From Tamarix chinensis (lineage: Eukaryota; Streptophyta; Magnoliopsida; Caryophyllales; Tamaricaceae), in the NCBI GenBank assembly GCA_030549775.1, contig CM060174.1:4779391-4843390 (forward strand): a stretch of 64,000 nt of DNA, given 5' to 3'. The position numbers and the translations under genes were made by a program. The notes beneath the pieces are model-generated. The model saw nothing but the letters and a program-made list of their open reading frames with translations. It was not told the origin of the DNA and made no database searches. Below, piece after piece: positions 1-11,139 of the stretch (the stretch's first letter is position 1; each line of letters starts with the position of its first letter).

Positions 1-330
1 TAGGAGGTAGAGAAGGAAGGGCCACGTAGGCCCAGATTAGGGTTTCTGGTGAAAACCCTAGGGTAAGGTGGTGAGTAGACCTTGGGGTATAAGGTGGTGG
101 GCCCTGACCCACACACTTAGAAGTTGGGTTTTCGGTGTGAGAAAATGGGTTAAGGGAAGGATGTCGAGGCGAGTTAGGAGGTACAGAAGTCTCAAGATAT
201 AGGACGGGCCCTCCTGGGAGGATAAGTGTAGATATAGTTAGCCATGCATGTCAAGGGTAAAATTCTTTCGAATAAGATACGTTAAGACATTAATCACTTA
301 CAGAGGAATATGTTGAGCTTGACCCAGACC
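1..330 (-). mobile_element. LTR-R, inner part (inverted, interrupted by LTR-A)
   Basis: Read on the minus strand, this stretch continues the inverted element whose left end lies at 7234. The junction sequence GACTGGGTCGGGCTC and the following AATCAATGTCTTA and CCTTGACATGCAT blocks of LTR-A (about 1498-1590) have close counterparts here in reverse complement. The 5 bp AGACC at 326-330 is repeated at 6198-6202, which marks the insertion point of LTR-A. The element runs off the left edge of the window, so its right end and outer target duplication cannot be seen. No coding sequence. Confidence 0.8.
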
Positions 331-1171
331 TGTAACACCCCCAAATTTACTACTGAAAAATTTCGTTTAACTCAAAAGTTTTTGCGGAAGCAAGAGAACT
401 AAAACCGTAAACTCAGGGCATTACCGCCACACTTAGTACCAGATTGATCCATAACTACCGACCCGATACCAAGTGCTAAGGCTAGAAAGAAATAAAACCA
501 GAACAACCATTCATAAACCACGAGTTCTACAAATCAGAGTGCGAAGGTAAAAGTTACATTCCGAAATACAATTTAAAAGGTCTATATATCAGAATACTTA
601 AAATAACGGAATAGCAAGATACGATAAAACCCTTGAAAAGTTAAATACAACATTTGTATCCTCTAAAGACAAATACGATTAAACTACACGATTTTCGAAG
701 GGTAATTATCCGGACCACTTACTCACTCAGATCCAGCCTTCCACCCCAATTTAGTAACTGATCAAAACCTGCATCAAAGGTCTGCTCCCCACCATCGGTG
801 GATCATCACAGGACCCGGTTAATCAAGGCAGTATCAGTACGGGTTCAGTACTGAGTAAGGCGTAGACGCTAAGGCCAAGCATACAATCACAACACGAGGG
901 CTCCATGACACAATCATAAAAGCAACATGCAATAATACACAAGATACATGCTCAACACGTCAGCCACACATCAGGATGAGTAAGCGGAAAGCTGAATCAT
1001 GCTCATACAATGTCCGTTATTTCTTATTATGATAATAATCTCTTTTCACACATTCTTCACTTAACTTGTAAGCACGGGGACCCCACTATTATAGCCGGTG
1101 GACCGGAAAAATCATCACAGGGCAGAACGCCTCTGACCACTATTCTAACCGGTGGAACGGACTGGCCCCGC

Positions 1172-1196
1172 ACTTACATGGTGTTCCGCTGTAAGT
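1172..1196 (+). repeat. Conserved hairpin block in LTR-A
   Basis: ACTTACA (1172-1178) pairs with TGTAAGT (1190-1196) around an 11-base loop containing GGTGTTCC. The same stem is at 10201-10225 in LTR-B. Decayed versions are at about 49420-49443 in LTR-I and, inverted, near 6350 in LTR-R. Conservation in copies whose surrounding repeats differ suggests a functional LTR site, but the function is unknown. Confidence 0.6.
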
Positions 1197-1258
1197 GATT
1201 AGTATCTTTCCCGGTGTTTAACTTATTCGTTTGGGTCTGTCGAGCCCGAATCCCTCCA

Positions 1259-1500
1259 CTATTATAGCCGGTGGTCCGAAAAAATCATCACAGGGCAGAA
1301 CGCCTCTGAACCACTATTGTAGCCGGTGGACCGGCACGAAACGCACAGGGCAGAACGCCTCTGAACCACTATTGTAGCCGGTGGACCGGCACGAAACGCA
1401 CAGGGCAGAACGCCTCTGAACCACTATTGTAGCCGGTGGACCGGCACGAAACGCACACCCAGGGCAGAACGCCGCTGGCCACTATTATAACCGGTGGAAC
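1259..1500 (+). repeat. 55-bp tandem repeat with CCGGTGGACCGG palindrome
   Basis: The phrase AGCCGGTGGACCGG recurs at 1321, 1376 and 1431, an exact 55-bp spacing, with degenerate units on both sides from about 1080. Each unit pairs a CCACTATTAT(A/T) lead with the interrupted palindrome CCGGT-GG-ACCGG, followed by CAGGGCAGAACGC. Related, more scattered units occur at 10110-10440 (LTR-B), 49285-49635 (LTR-I) and, inverted, at 6198-6500 (LTR-R). Confidence 0.85.
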
Positions 1501-1779
1501 GGACTGGGTCGGGCTCATCAGTCTTTCACTTTACGTAATCAATGTCTTATTCGTATCTTATTGAATCACATCATGTCCTTGACATGCATAAATCATTCAC
1601 TACATTCTTTACACAAAATAACAAACGGTAAAATTCCACATTCATAACTATACTTTACTCAATAATACACATAATAACGCCAAACAACTCTAAACAGCCA
1701 TACGAACCATGATTGTCCACACCAAGCCATGGTTAACCACTCTTAACCTTCTTTAACCGTAACAACCATAATACCATCA

Positions 1780-2280
1780 CGAAAACCCTAATACCACCAT
1801 AAGTCATTAATACCACCAAGAAATCATAAATACTACTATATAAACCCTAATACCACCTTGCAAACCCTAATACCACCATAAGCCATTAATACCACCAAGT
1901 AATCATTAATACAACTATATAAACCCTAATACCACCTTGCAAACCCTAATACCACCATAAGTCATTAATACCACCAAGTAATCATTAATACAACTATATA
2001 AACCCTAATACCACCTTGCAAACCCTAATACCACCATAAGTCATTAATACCACCAAGTAATCATTAATATAACTATATAAACCCTAATACCACCTTGCAA
2101 ACCCTAATACCACCATAAGCCATTAATACCACCAAGTATTCATTAATACAACTATATAAACCCTAATACTACCTTGCAAACCCTAATACCACCATACGTC
2201 ATTAATACCACCAAGTAATCATTGATACCACCGTACAACCCTAATGCCATCACGCAAACCCTAATACCACAATACCACCC
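1780..2280 (+). repeat. 79-bp minisatellite with telomere-like AAACCCTAA
   Basis: The unit beginning AAACCCTAATACCACCTTGC recurs at about 1842, 1921, 2000, 2079 and 2158, a period of 79 bp. Within each unit the short phrase (C)CTAATACCACC or TTAATACCACC recurs about every 20 bp. The array is private to LTR-A. It resembles plant telomere repeats only in the core AAACCCTAA. Confidence 0.85.
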
Positions 2281-2939
2281 ATAATATCACCAAGCAAACC
2301 GACTTCCCCATGCAACCTTAATTTATACCCACCCTTTTGTTTACTTAATTCCACCTTCTCCTCATTATCTCACAAATGGTGAATTCCTTAGGTCGTCCAT
2401 ACCTAGTTTAGCCAACATACTTCCCTTTGGTTATTCTAACCGCTTATTTTTCTTTTCAAGTCCCCCACTTCACCACACTCCCTCACATAACCCAACATGC
2501 ATGACATAGGGTCACATCACATCACATCACATCATTCTTGTTCCACCATATATTAGTACACAAAGACGAGAACACGGGGACGTACCTCGGTTCCATGCTA
2601 CGCTACACAAATACACAGATAATATACAGGATTATAGCATACAACCGCACAAAGCATACAAGACACTTAAAACATGCAGTGCACACAAGTGGCCTTAGTT
2701 ACGTCCTTACCTAAATTGGCGCCGGGCTTGGAGCACGCTCCTACACCTCCTGGGGTTTGACCCGGTTACCTATAAGAGGGAAATACTTAGGGTTAATCTC
2801 CCTCTTCCAGAATTATCGAATTCCTATCTTACCCCTATCATGGCCTAATACCAAGGCTACTATTAGTGACGGGGTTTATAAATAAAGGGTAGGTTATTAC
2901 TACTCTTACGATAACTTAAACGGATTATCGCTACTTAAA

Positions 2940-3895
2940 GTAGATTTTAGCAAATCCAAATACTAAGGTGAGTGTTTTAATATCATTAATAATAATTACC
3001 AATAATACCTACCATAATAAGAATACTATTTATAATAATAGTGCTCCTAATAAAAATAATAATAGCTATAATGATAATAATGATGATAGTAATAATTGAA
3101 ATCATATTAGCATTAGTAATAGTGTATTATCGATAATAATAATAATAATAATAAAGTACTAGTACAACCATAGTCACTTAGGTGACTAAATCAATAATAA
3201 TATTAATAATAATAATAGTGATAATAATAATAATGATAGGAATGAAGACAATAATAATACAAATAATAATAATAAATACAATGAAAATATTAGTAATAAC
3301 ATCAACGATTATAATCATATTAATAAGAATAGTAAGAATAATAGTAATAATACGTAGGATAGTAAGAGTACTAGAAATAATACTAATAGGAATAATAGCA
3401 AGGATAATGATAATACTGAGAAAAATAAACATAATAACATTAGTGTTAATCATAGTAACGATAATAGTGATGATAGCAATAATGCTAGTAACAATAATAC
3501 AATAGTGAAAATAACACTAATAAATATAACAATAGTAATAATTACGATAATAATAACACAATGGTTGTGGCAATACTAAGCATAGCAAAATACTAAGGTA
3601 ATAATATTAAAGTATAACGTTAAGGAGGATAATGATAGTAATAATCGATAAAATAATAGATGCGTTAAACACAATAACGATAAAGCAATAATAAGAATAA
3701 TAATGATAATAATAATAACAATACGAGTAATAGTAATAGTAATAATAATAATAATAATAATAACAATAATAATAATAACAATGATAGTATTAACAATAAC
3801 AATAGTAAAAATAACAATAATAATATTAATAATAATAATTACACTAATAGTAACTAATGACCATGATAATAATAATAGGAATAATAATAACAATC

Positions 3896-3935
<40 letters not shown>

Positions 3936-4089
3936 TAACACAACCATAAGAAAGGTGACGGTAATGATAATAATACCACAATTGGTAAAAATAGCAGTAG
4001 TAATGATAGTAACGCTCATAATGATAATAATGATAATAATAATAGTAATAATAATAATAATAATAATAACACTAATAATAACACTAATA

Positions 4090-4122
<33 letters not shown>

Positions 4123-4338
4123 GTAATAATAATCATACTAGTAATACTATTAATAGTAATAACAATCATAATATTAATATTAATATTAATAATAATAACG
4201 ATAATAATAATAACACTAATGGTAATGTTAGTAATAGTAATGCTTAATAATAATAATAGGGATAATAATAATAATAATAATAATAACAATAATAATAATA
4301 ATAATAATAATAATAAAGATAATAATAATAATAATATC

Positions 4339-4371
<33 letters not shown>

Positions 4372-4395
4372 GATAATAATAATAATAATGATATC

Positions 4396-4427
<32 letters not shown>

Positions 4428-4535
4428 TAATAATAATAATAATAGTATGGGTGGTAGTATTAGTAGTAATAATAATATTAGTGATAATAATGATAATGTT
4501 AGTATTAATCATAATAATACTAATAATATTAGTTA
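2940..4535 (+). repeat. Degenerate AAT/TAA trinucleotide tract, about 1.6 kb
   Basis: Long runs of AAT/TAA broken by GTA, ACA and GAT substitutions. It yields spurious frames of polyasparagine and polyisoleucine on both strands, including one of 277 codons at 3703-4536. LTR-I has a shorter tract of the same kind at the same relative place (about 50700-51210), so it is an expanded resident microsatellite of this LTR subfamily. Confidence 0.9.
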
Positions 4536-4649
4536 ATAATATTAACCCACTAATCACTTTTATTTATTTATTTATTCCTTATTATTATTTACTTATTTTA
4601 TTTATTTATTTATTTATTTATTTTCTTAAGACTTAGGGTTCAGGGTGTT

Positions 4650-5790
4650 GACAACCTGACTGAGGTGGTGGCGGCGGCGGCCGCGGCGGTGGAGGAAGGG
4701 AGAGAGGGGAAAATGGTGGTGGAGGCTAGGGGAGGGAAAACCAGAGGGAAAGGGAGGTACGGGGTGGTAGGGCAGGAGTTGCTGGTTTTTTTGGGGGGTG
4801 GTGGTGGCGCTGCAAGCGGCGGGGTGGCCGGCGGTGGCGGCGCGAAGGTTGCGCGGCTGGAGTGGTCGGTTTTCGGGGAGGGATTTTCGCACGGCCAGGG
4901 CGGCACGTGCGGCGCGAGATACTGTGTTTTGGTTGGTTGGTTGAACAGAGGGGGGTGCAGGGAAGAGGATGGTGGCGCGGGCAGGTGGAAGCGGCGGTCG
5001 GAGGCGGCGAATAGGGCGGCTGAAGGTCGGGCGGCGAGGTTGCAGAATTGTTCTGGGTTCCAGGTTTTCGAACCCGAATTACGCGGTGGAGGGGTCAATT
5101 TATAGGCCTAAGCGAGGGGGAAACGACAAAGACACGTGGGAGGTTAGGTGGGTTAGGTTCGGTGAGGTCGTCCGGCGCAGGTCTGCCGTTGCAGACCAAA
5201 CCCCATCGGAGAAGAAAAATCAGGGCTTGCGTGTGGGGAAACGGCTGCCTGATTGGTCACATCTAGAGGGGAGGTCAATCAGGGATGAAAATACGGGAGA
5301 AAAGGACAGAAAAGACGGGACACTCGCCGCTGCGTTTTCCGGCGAGCTCTCGAGTTGCAGGTGCGGGAACGGTGGCGTCGCGAGGAAGAAGAAGGAAGGG
5401 AAGGGCTGGACCGGCGGTCCAGGAGAAAGAAAGAAGGGGGGAGGGAACCGGCCGGACCGTGCGATTTCTTCTTCCTTTAAATGAAACGCTGCGTTTTGGG
5501 CGAGGTTTGGAGAAAACGCAGCGCTCGCGTCGACAGGTAACGGTACTCTTCCCTTTTATCGCGACGCGGCGTTTCAGCGACTTCAGTGTCGAAACGCCAC
5601 GTTTTGGGTCACGGACGGCCGGGCTCGCTGGGCCGCGGCGAGAAGAAGGAAGGGGAGGGGGTTTGGGCCAGCAGGCCGGCCCAGGCCGGGGAAAATAAGG
5701 GAGAGAAGGGGGAGGAAGAAAAAGGAAAAAGGAGGGAGGAAAAAGGAAAAAGGGAAAAAGGAAAAAGAGGGAAAATTAGGGGTTGGCTTA
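4650..5790 (+). other. GC-rich, CpG-rich segment of LTR-A with polypurine tail
   Basis: An abrupt GC-rich block between AT-rich flanks, rich in GGCGGCGG, CGCGAG and similar CpG words. It ends at about 5697-5780 in an almost pure A/G tract of AGGAAAAAGG units. LTR-B (13250-14250) and LTR-I (51240-51960) carry a comparable block at the same place, each ending in a purine tract. The open frames on both strands here are composition artefacts. It may be the U3/promoter part of the LTR, which is inference only. Confidence 0.65.
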
Positions 5791-6197
5791 ATTAGTATCA
5801 TTTGGATAATTTAGGGTATTTAATATAATTATCAAAACAATAATTAATTTCTATTTTTAGGTAAATTTTGGGATTTATAGAAAAATCTTCCTAAATTCAT
5901 TTTAATTAACAAAGCCCCTTAATTTCTCTAATTAAATTATTTAAAAATTTTATATTAATTCGAAACTATTTTATCCTCCCTATTTTATATAATTTAAGGT
6001 ATTTAATAAATTTCAAAAATGGAAACCTTAATTAACTTAAATACCATAATTTCCCCTATTTACACTCTTATAATTTCCTTCTTGATTTATCCTATTAATT
6101 CCTTTTTATTTCACTACAAGTAGTTTATTTTAATAAATTCCTTAATAATTTTCTATTCGGCCATGATTTTCTAAATTATGGATTTTGGGGTATTTCA

Positions 6198-7234
6198 AGA
6201 CCGGTCCACCAGCGAATAATAGTGGCCATGACCGGTCCACCTGGCAGGGTACGTTACCCTCGTGACCGTTCCACCGGCTATAATAGTGGGGGATTCCGTA
6301 CTCAACAAACCAATCATAATAATGATAAGACATGGGAAATATACGAATAATTACAGTGGAACACCTTGTGAGTCGGGGCCAGACCGGTCCACCGGCAAAT
6401 AATAGTGGCAGGGTATGTTACTCTCGTGACCGGTCCACCGGCTAAAATAATGGAAGGGCATGTACCCTCATGACCGTTCCACCGGCTATAATAGTGGGGT
6501 TCCCGCACTCACATGGATTGATAAAGACTATGATGTGAATCAATTATATTTATCAAAGATCCAAAGAATAAGTTATCCGGTCCATAGCCGGTATTGTTTA
6601 TCTGTGTTATCGCATGCTATCTACATAATTATGCCATATATGCTATGTCATGTGTCTTTGTGTATGTTGGCCTTAGTGCGTCTATTACCTTACTCAGTAC
6701 GTAGCGTACTGATCACCCGTTTCATGGGTGCTGCTCATTCTCACAAGTAGAAGACCCGTCTGAGTTTGTACAGGTAGGGAGCGATGGCTTCGATGCCTAC
6801 GATGCTTACGACTACGAGGCATCGGGTAGGGCTGAGAGTTGATCCTGGACCTAGCTTGAGGGTCGAGAGTGACGTGGCCGGAGTTCATCCTCCGTTTTGT
6901 TTCCCTGTATTATTATATTTTGTTTTATCCCGCTGTATTAAGTCCTCTGACATTTGGTACTTTAAAACTGTACTTTGGGTTGTACCCTTTTGATTTCCGC
7001 ACTGTGATTCTGTATGACTTGTGTTTTTCTAATGACCAGTGTTTTATTAATGATTTGTACTTGACGATAAATCTTGTTTAGCCTTAGCACTTAGTACCGG
7101 GACGGTAGGAATGAACCGATCTGGTACTAAGTGTGGCAGTAATGCCTCCGAGTTTACGGTTTTATCTTTCTACTTCCGCTAAAACCCTTTTCATTAAACA
7201 AAAATTTTAAGTCGTAAATTTGGAGGTGTTACAT
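6198..7234 (-). mobile_element. LTR-R, left end (inverted)
   Basis: The end at 7234 reads, on the minus strand, TGTAACACCTCCAAATTTAC, and then follows LTR-A closely through the ACTTAGTACCAG and AGTGCTAAGGCTA blocks and the CCGGTCCACCGG units. It stops at 6198, where LTR-A is inserted, and resumes at 330. The base pairs after 7234 (TAAAC) would be its target duplication; the partner lies outside the window. Together with LTR-A it forms a near 1-kb inverted repeat. Confidence 0.85.
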
Positions 7235-9430
7235 AAACTATGACAACACCATAGTTGAGGGCTAATATTTAGAAAATAGAGTGAAAATCCTTAGTTTCAT
7301 CTTCTCTTAAGCCTGTCCACTCAAGTGAAGAGTTTTGACATGCTTTTTTTCTTCCTCTTTTTTTCTTTTATTTTCTTATGTTTAAAAAGAATTTCACCAA
7401 TTTAATTTTTTGTTTATTTGATTAACAAGATCAAAGTGGGTTGTAGAAGAGAAAATGTAAGTCCAAGAGCTTTTCTATTTTTAATTGCTTCAATTCTTAG
7501 ACATTTGATAAATCTGGCTAGACCCGATAGATATAGAATTCAGTGTGCTAGTGCTAAGTTTTTCTTATGTATTTGAACCATGATATATAATATGGATTGT
7601 ATATAATAATGTATGAAAAATTAAGCATGGAATATGGTGTATGGGTGTGTTGAGGTTCAGAGTTTCATTATTTATATCGATCTAAGTAGTTGATCTAGTT
7701 CACTAAGGAGTAGAAGAGGAAAAATAGTTAGAGGAAAGATGGTGAAGGTATCTTAGTTAATATAGGCAATAACATACCCGAAAGCACGAGTAATCTCATT
7801 CATTATTAGATACAGTTATTGATCCATCTACAATGGTGTGAAAAACATATCCTTTATTAAGTAGATATCCATATTGAATGCTTAAAGTATATCCAATTGA
7901 TTTGTCTTATGTATCAACTCCATCAATAGCTTATTAATCATCGTCTTGCCAACATTCTTGTTTGTTTTGGTTTGAGAAAAATGGCACAAAAATGTACTCA
8001 AGTGCATTTTTAGGCCTTTGGGCCTTAACATTGAATTGATGAAGTTGAAACATGCATTATGTTAAATAATTGCATTTTCGAGCATGAGATTGATGGTAAC
8101 ATGCTTATATTTAGTTTTTTAAAGAAGATATTGTGTTTTTGTTAAGTTTGAATTTTTTAAATTTTGAGTTATAAGTATGCTTGAAATCATTTAAATTTAT
8201 ATTACATGGTTTGGGTATGACTCCCCTAAACTAGTCGACGGATCATAGAAAACAAACAATTAGTTAATATTTTTTCCTAGAAGTTTTGGTTTTGATCCAA
8301 ACACGTTAATTGGTGTTAACCAAAGTAGTCGATTGGTTCACTTGAATAACCATCTAGTTTGTTAAGACTGATTGATTAATTGCTTGTTATTCTTGAATAT
8401 AATTGGTTTAGTAGCATCGGATTAAATAAGTGATTCTAGGAAGTAGTTGAATGGTTCTAGTTGGAAGTAATGGTTCTAGTTGGGAGTAATGGTTCATGTT
8501 ATTCTTATATTTATACCATGAACTTTTTAACTTACCTTATTAGCATAAATTCTCTTCTTAATAGTGATGCCTAAAAAATAAATGGGATGTTATTTGATTC
8601 ATGTGGGATATCATTGCCTATTAGTGTGATTTTGACCTTGAATAAAATATTCATAATTAATGTGAAATACAAGATTTGGATTGTGTTGAATATTTATACG
8701 TAATTTAGCTAGTGGTATATGTTCCACTATTATTAGAGTTGTGCTACTATCTATATTAGATCAATAAGTAGTTTAGTAATCCACTATATGTAGCCTCCCG
8801 ATGGCCTCTAGAGTGAGGATCATGTGTTATATGTCTTCCTTGTTTCTGATATTTGTTTGGTTTGCATTTATGCACTAGTTTAAGCCCCCTATATATACTC
8901 TGTTTAGATCTATAGACTTATTAAAGTGTACAAATGCTTAAGAATTAGGTGGCCAAGATGGTTCGATTGTGTTAATATTTATATTTGAGCCAACTTATGG
9001 TTATAATCCACCTTGATTTGAGATATATTGGCAACTATTTTTGGGTTAGCTGGTAATTATAGCCTACCTTATTTAAGATGTGTTGACAACTATATTTAGG
9101 CTAGTTGGTCATTTTAGTCCATCTATGCTTGAGATTTGTGCGGTATAATGGTAAATTTAAGTGTGAATTATATTAAGAGATCATATATGGTTTAAGTATT
9201 ACATAATATATTTCACAATTTTTTCTTAGTGTTAAACGTTGGTATCTATAAACTATGACAACTTGTTATTGTACACATCATATGTGTGAATCCCGCCATT
9301 CATTTTTACCTCCTGCTATGAGTCCTTCTGTGTGCTTTAGATCTTATCCTCTCTACAACTTAATATTCTAGTTTTGTTAGTCTAGTGCCCCTTCTCTTTA
9401 TCTTCATTCTCTCTCTTTGCCAGCTAGTAT
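7235..9430. other. Unassigned AT-rich DNA between LTR-R and LTR-B
   Basis: No gene recognised. At about 8230-8470 it contains GTCGATTGGTT-like words that are abundant in LTR-C and LTR-G, so part may be a very old relative. A 14-bp direct repeat, TAAACTATGACAAC, lies at 7235-7248 and 9249-9262, close to the two ends of this interval. Confidence 0.5.
8987..9145 (+). repeat. Three 56-bp imperfect tandem units
   Basis: Units start at 8987, 9043 and 9099. Each has the order (G)(A/G)GCCAACT/GGTTAGCTGG, then TTATAGCC or its variant, then a TTGAGAT or TTAAGAT word, then TTGGCAACTAT or TTGACAACTAT. Divergence between units is high. No function suggested. Confidence 0.65.
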
Positions 9431-11139
9431 TGTAACACTCCTAAAATTTACTATTGAAAAATTTCATTTTATTTAAAAGAATTAGCGGAAGTAAAATAAT
9501 AAAACTGTGAATTCTGGGGATATTACCGCCACACTTAGTACCATACTGGTTCACTCCTAGTCTCCTACTATTCCAGTACTAAGTGCTAAGGCTAAAAGAG
9601 AAAAAAATATAAATTGCAAGAACTCAAACCAATGATTAAGTCAAAGTAGCGCACGTAACGTTTCACAAAAATACAATCCACCAATGGTGGTTACAAATCA
9701 ACAAATACATTGAAACCATAAATTTTAAAGGTGAAAGAGTACAACCCTAAGATTTACCGGATAGTACCTTACGCTCTTTCCTGAGAGCCTACTTGAATAG
9801 CACCTGAAAAACAACCTGCAAGGGATACTGCCCATTGAATAGGCAGGGGCCTTACGAATGGAACCCTTCAGTACTACGGTATTAAGTAACCCTTTAAATC
9901 ACACTTATTAGCAGGCCCGCAATACAACACATGATACTACATACATACATAATGAAGGGTAAATACTTAATATCTACATTTATACATCCACATACTTAAC
10001 AAATCAATCAGATATTAATAGGCCATAGAGAACAATCGATGCTTCTGGGCCTTAAGCCCTTAGTCCATCATTATCAATCATATCGGATTATAATTATTCG
10101 TGTGAGTGTGGGAACCCCACTATTATTCGCCGGTGGACCGGTCATGCAGGGCAAAATGCTCCTGGCCACTATTATTCACTGGTGGACCGGTTTGGCCCCG
10201 ACTTACATGGTGTTCCACTGTAAGTGATTAGTATTTTTCCATAATTTATTCACAATCAAATCCAATTTATTGAGATCGGGACCCCCACTATTCTGGCTGG
10301 TGGATCGGAATACAAATATACATCATCCAGGGCAACACGCACCTAGGCCACTATTATATCCGGTGGATCGGTACTCATAAACATTATCTAGGGCAAAACA
10401 TCTTGGGCCACTATTATATCTGGTGGATCGATACTCATAGTACAATTCAATTGGGCCCGACTCATTAATCTTTCTCTTTAACGATTAGTGCTTTTCCTTT
10501 TTAATCAGCACAACAATTCCATTTATTTGCCTCGATAGGGAGATTAAGATCTCGGGACACAAAGGTACACCGGTCGCACTGGTGCATAAAAGCTACTCAG
10601 TACCCTTCAACTATCAACCCAGGGATGCAAAGGTACTCTGGTTGTACCGGTGCATAAAGCTAACTCAGTACCCCACCGACAAGGACACATAATCCATAAG
10701 TATGCATACCCCCTAACTAGGTCCGCAGAACTAGATAGAGTAAGATATAGGGCTTGGTTGGAGAACAAAGGCACACCAGCAAATGCCAAAATAATTGTGG
10801 GCTAAACCACGTCTTTAGGGTAGCGACCCCTAAAGAGCCACCATTCCCGATCTCGAGGTCTTCCACTTTAAGTATTAGTGTCTTAATTAAGGTGATCACA
10901 AAAGCACACTGATTAGATAATTATTCATTTTCAATGGTTCGAATATCGTTAGATATTTCTTATTCGAACGGTTGTCCAAGGTAACACAGAAGAATCATTA
11001 AGGCCATCCTAAACTCATCTAGTTCTGAATTAGGATTCGTTCTCGTGGTACTTACTAATTATCAAATACTTTTACCTTGCTATTTAGCGTTATATTACGA
11101 AATTCCACAATCACAACGACATGTTAGGTGCAAATTACT

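Larger units (their letters stand above)
331..6197 (+). mobile_element. LTR-A, 5.87-kb solo-LTR-like element
   Basis: Starts TGTAACACCCCCAAATTTAC and ends GATTTTGGGGTATTTCA, so it has TG...CA termini. It is flanked by an exact 5-bp duplication, AGACC (326-330 and 6198-6202), as expected for integrase-mediated insertion. It holds no gag-pol and no long terminal direct repeats, so the best reading is a solo LTR left by recombination; a non-autonomous element is the alternative. In order it contains a conserved left end, a 55-bp palindromic repeat array, a 79-bp minisatellite, a long AAT-rich tract, a GC-rich segment with a polypurine tail, and an AT-rich right end. It sits inside an older inverted relative (LTR-R). 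Repeat frames within it are not genes. Confidence 0.85.

Noticed and set aside
1259..2280. Regularly spaced repeats that could be taken for a CRISPR array
   Set aside because: This is a plant nuclear window; the repeats are contiguous tandem units without unique spacers.
3178..4557. Overlapping long frames of polyisoleucine and polyasparagine, up to 277 codons, on both strands
   Set aside because: They come from an AAT/TAA trinucleotide tract that is open in several frames; no start context, domain or codon bias supports a protein.
331..7234. A 6.9-kb DNA transposon with long terminal inverted repeats
   Set aside because: Outer flanks AGACC and TAAAC do not match, whereas 331-6197 has an exact AGACC duplication and 1-330 continues the inverted copy.
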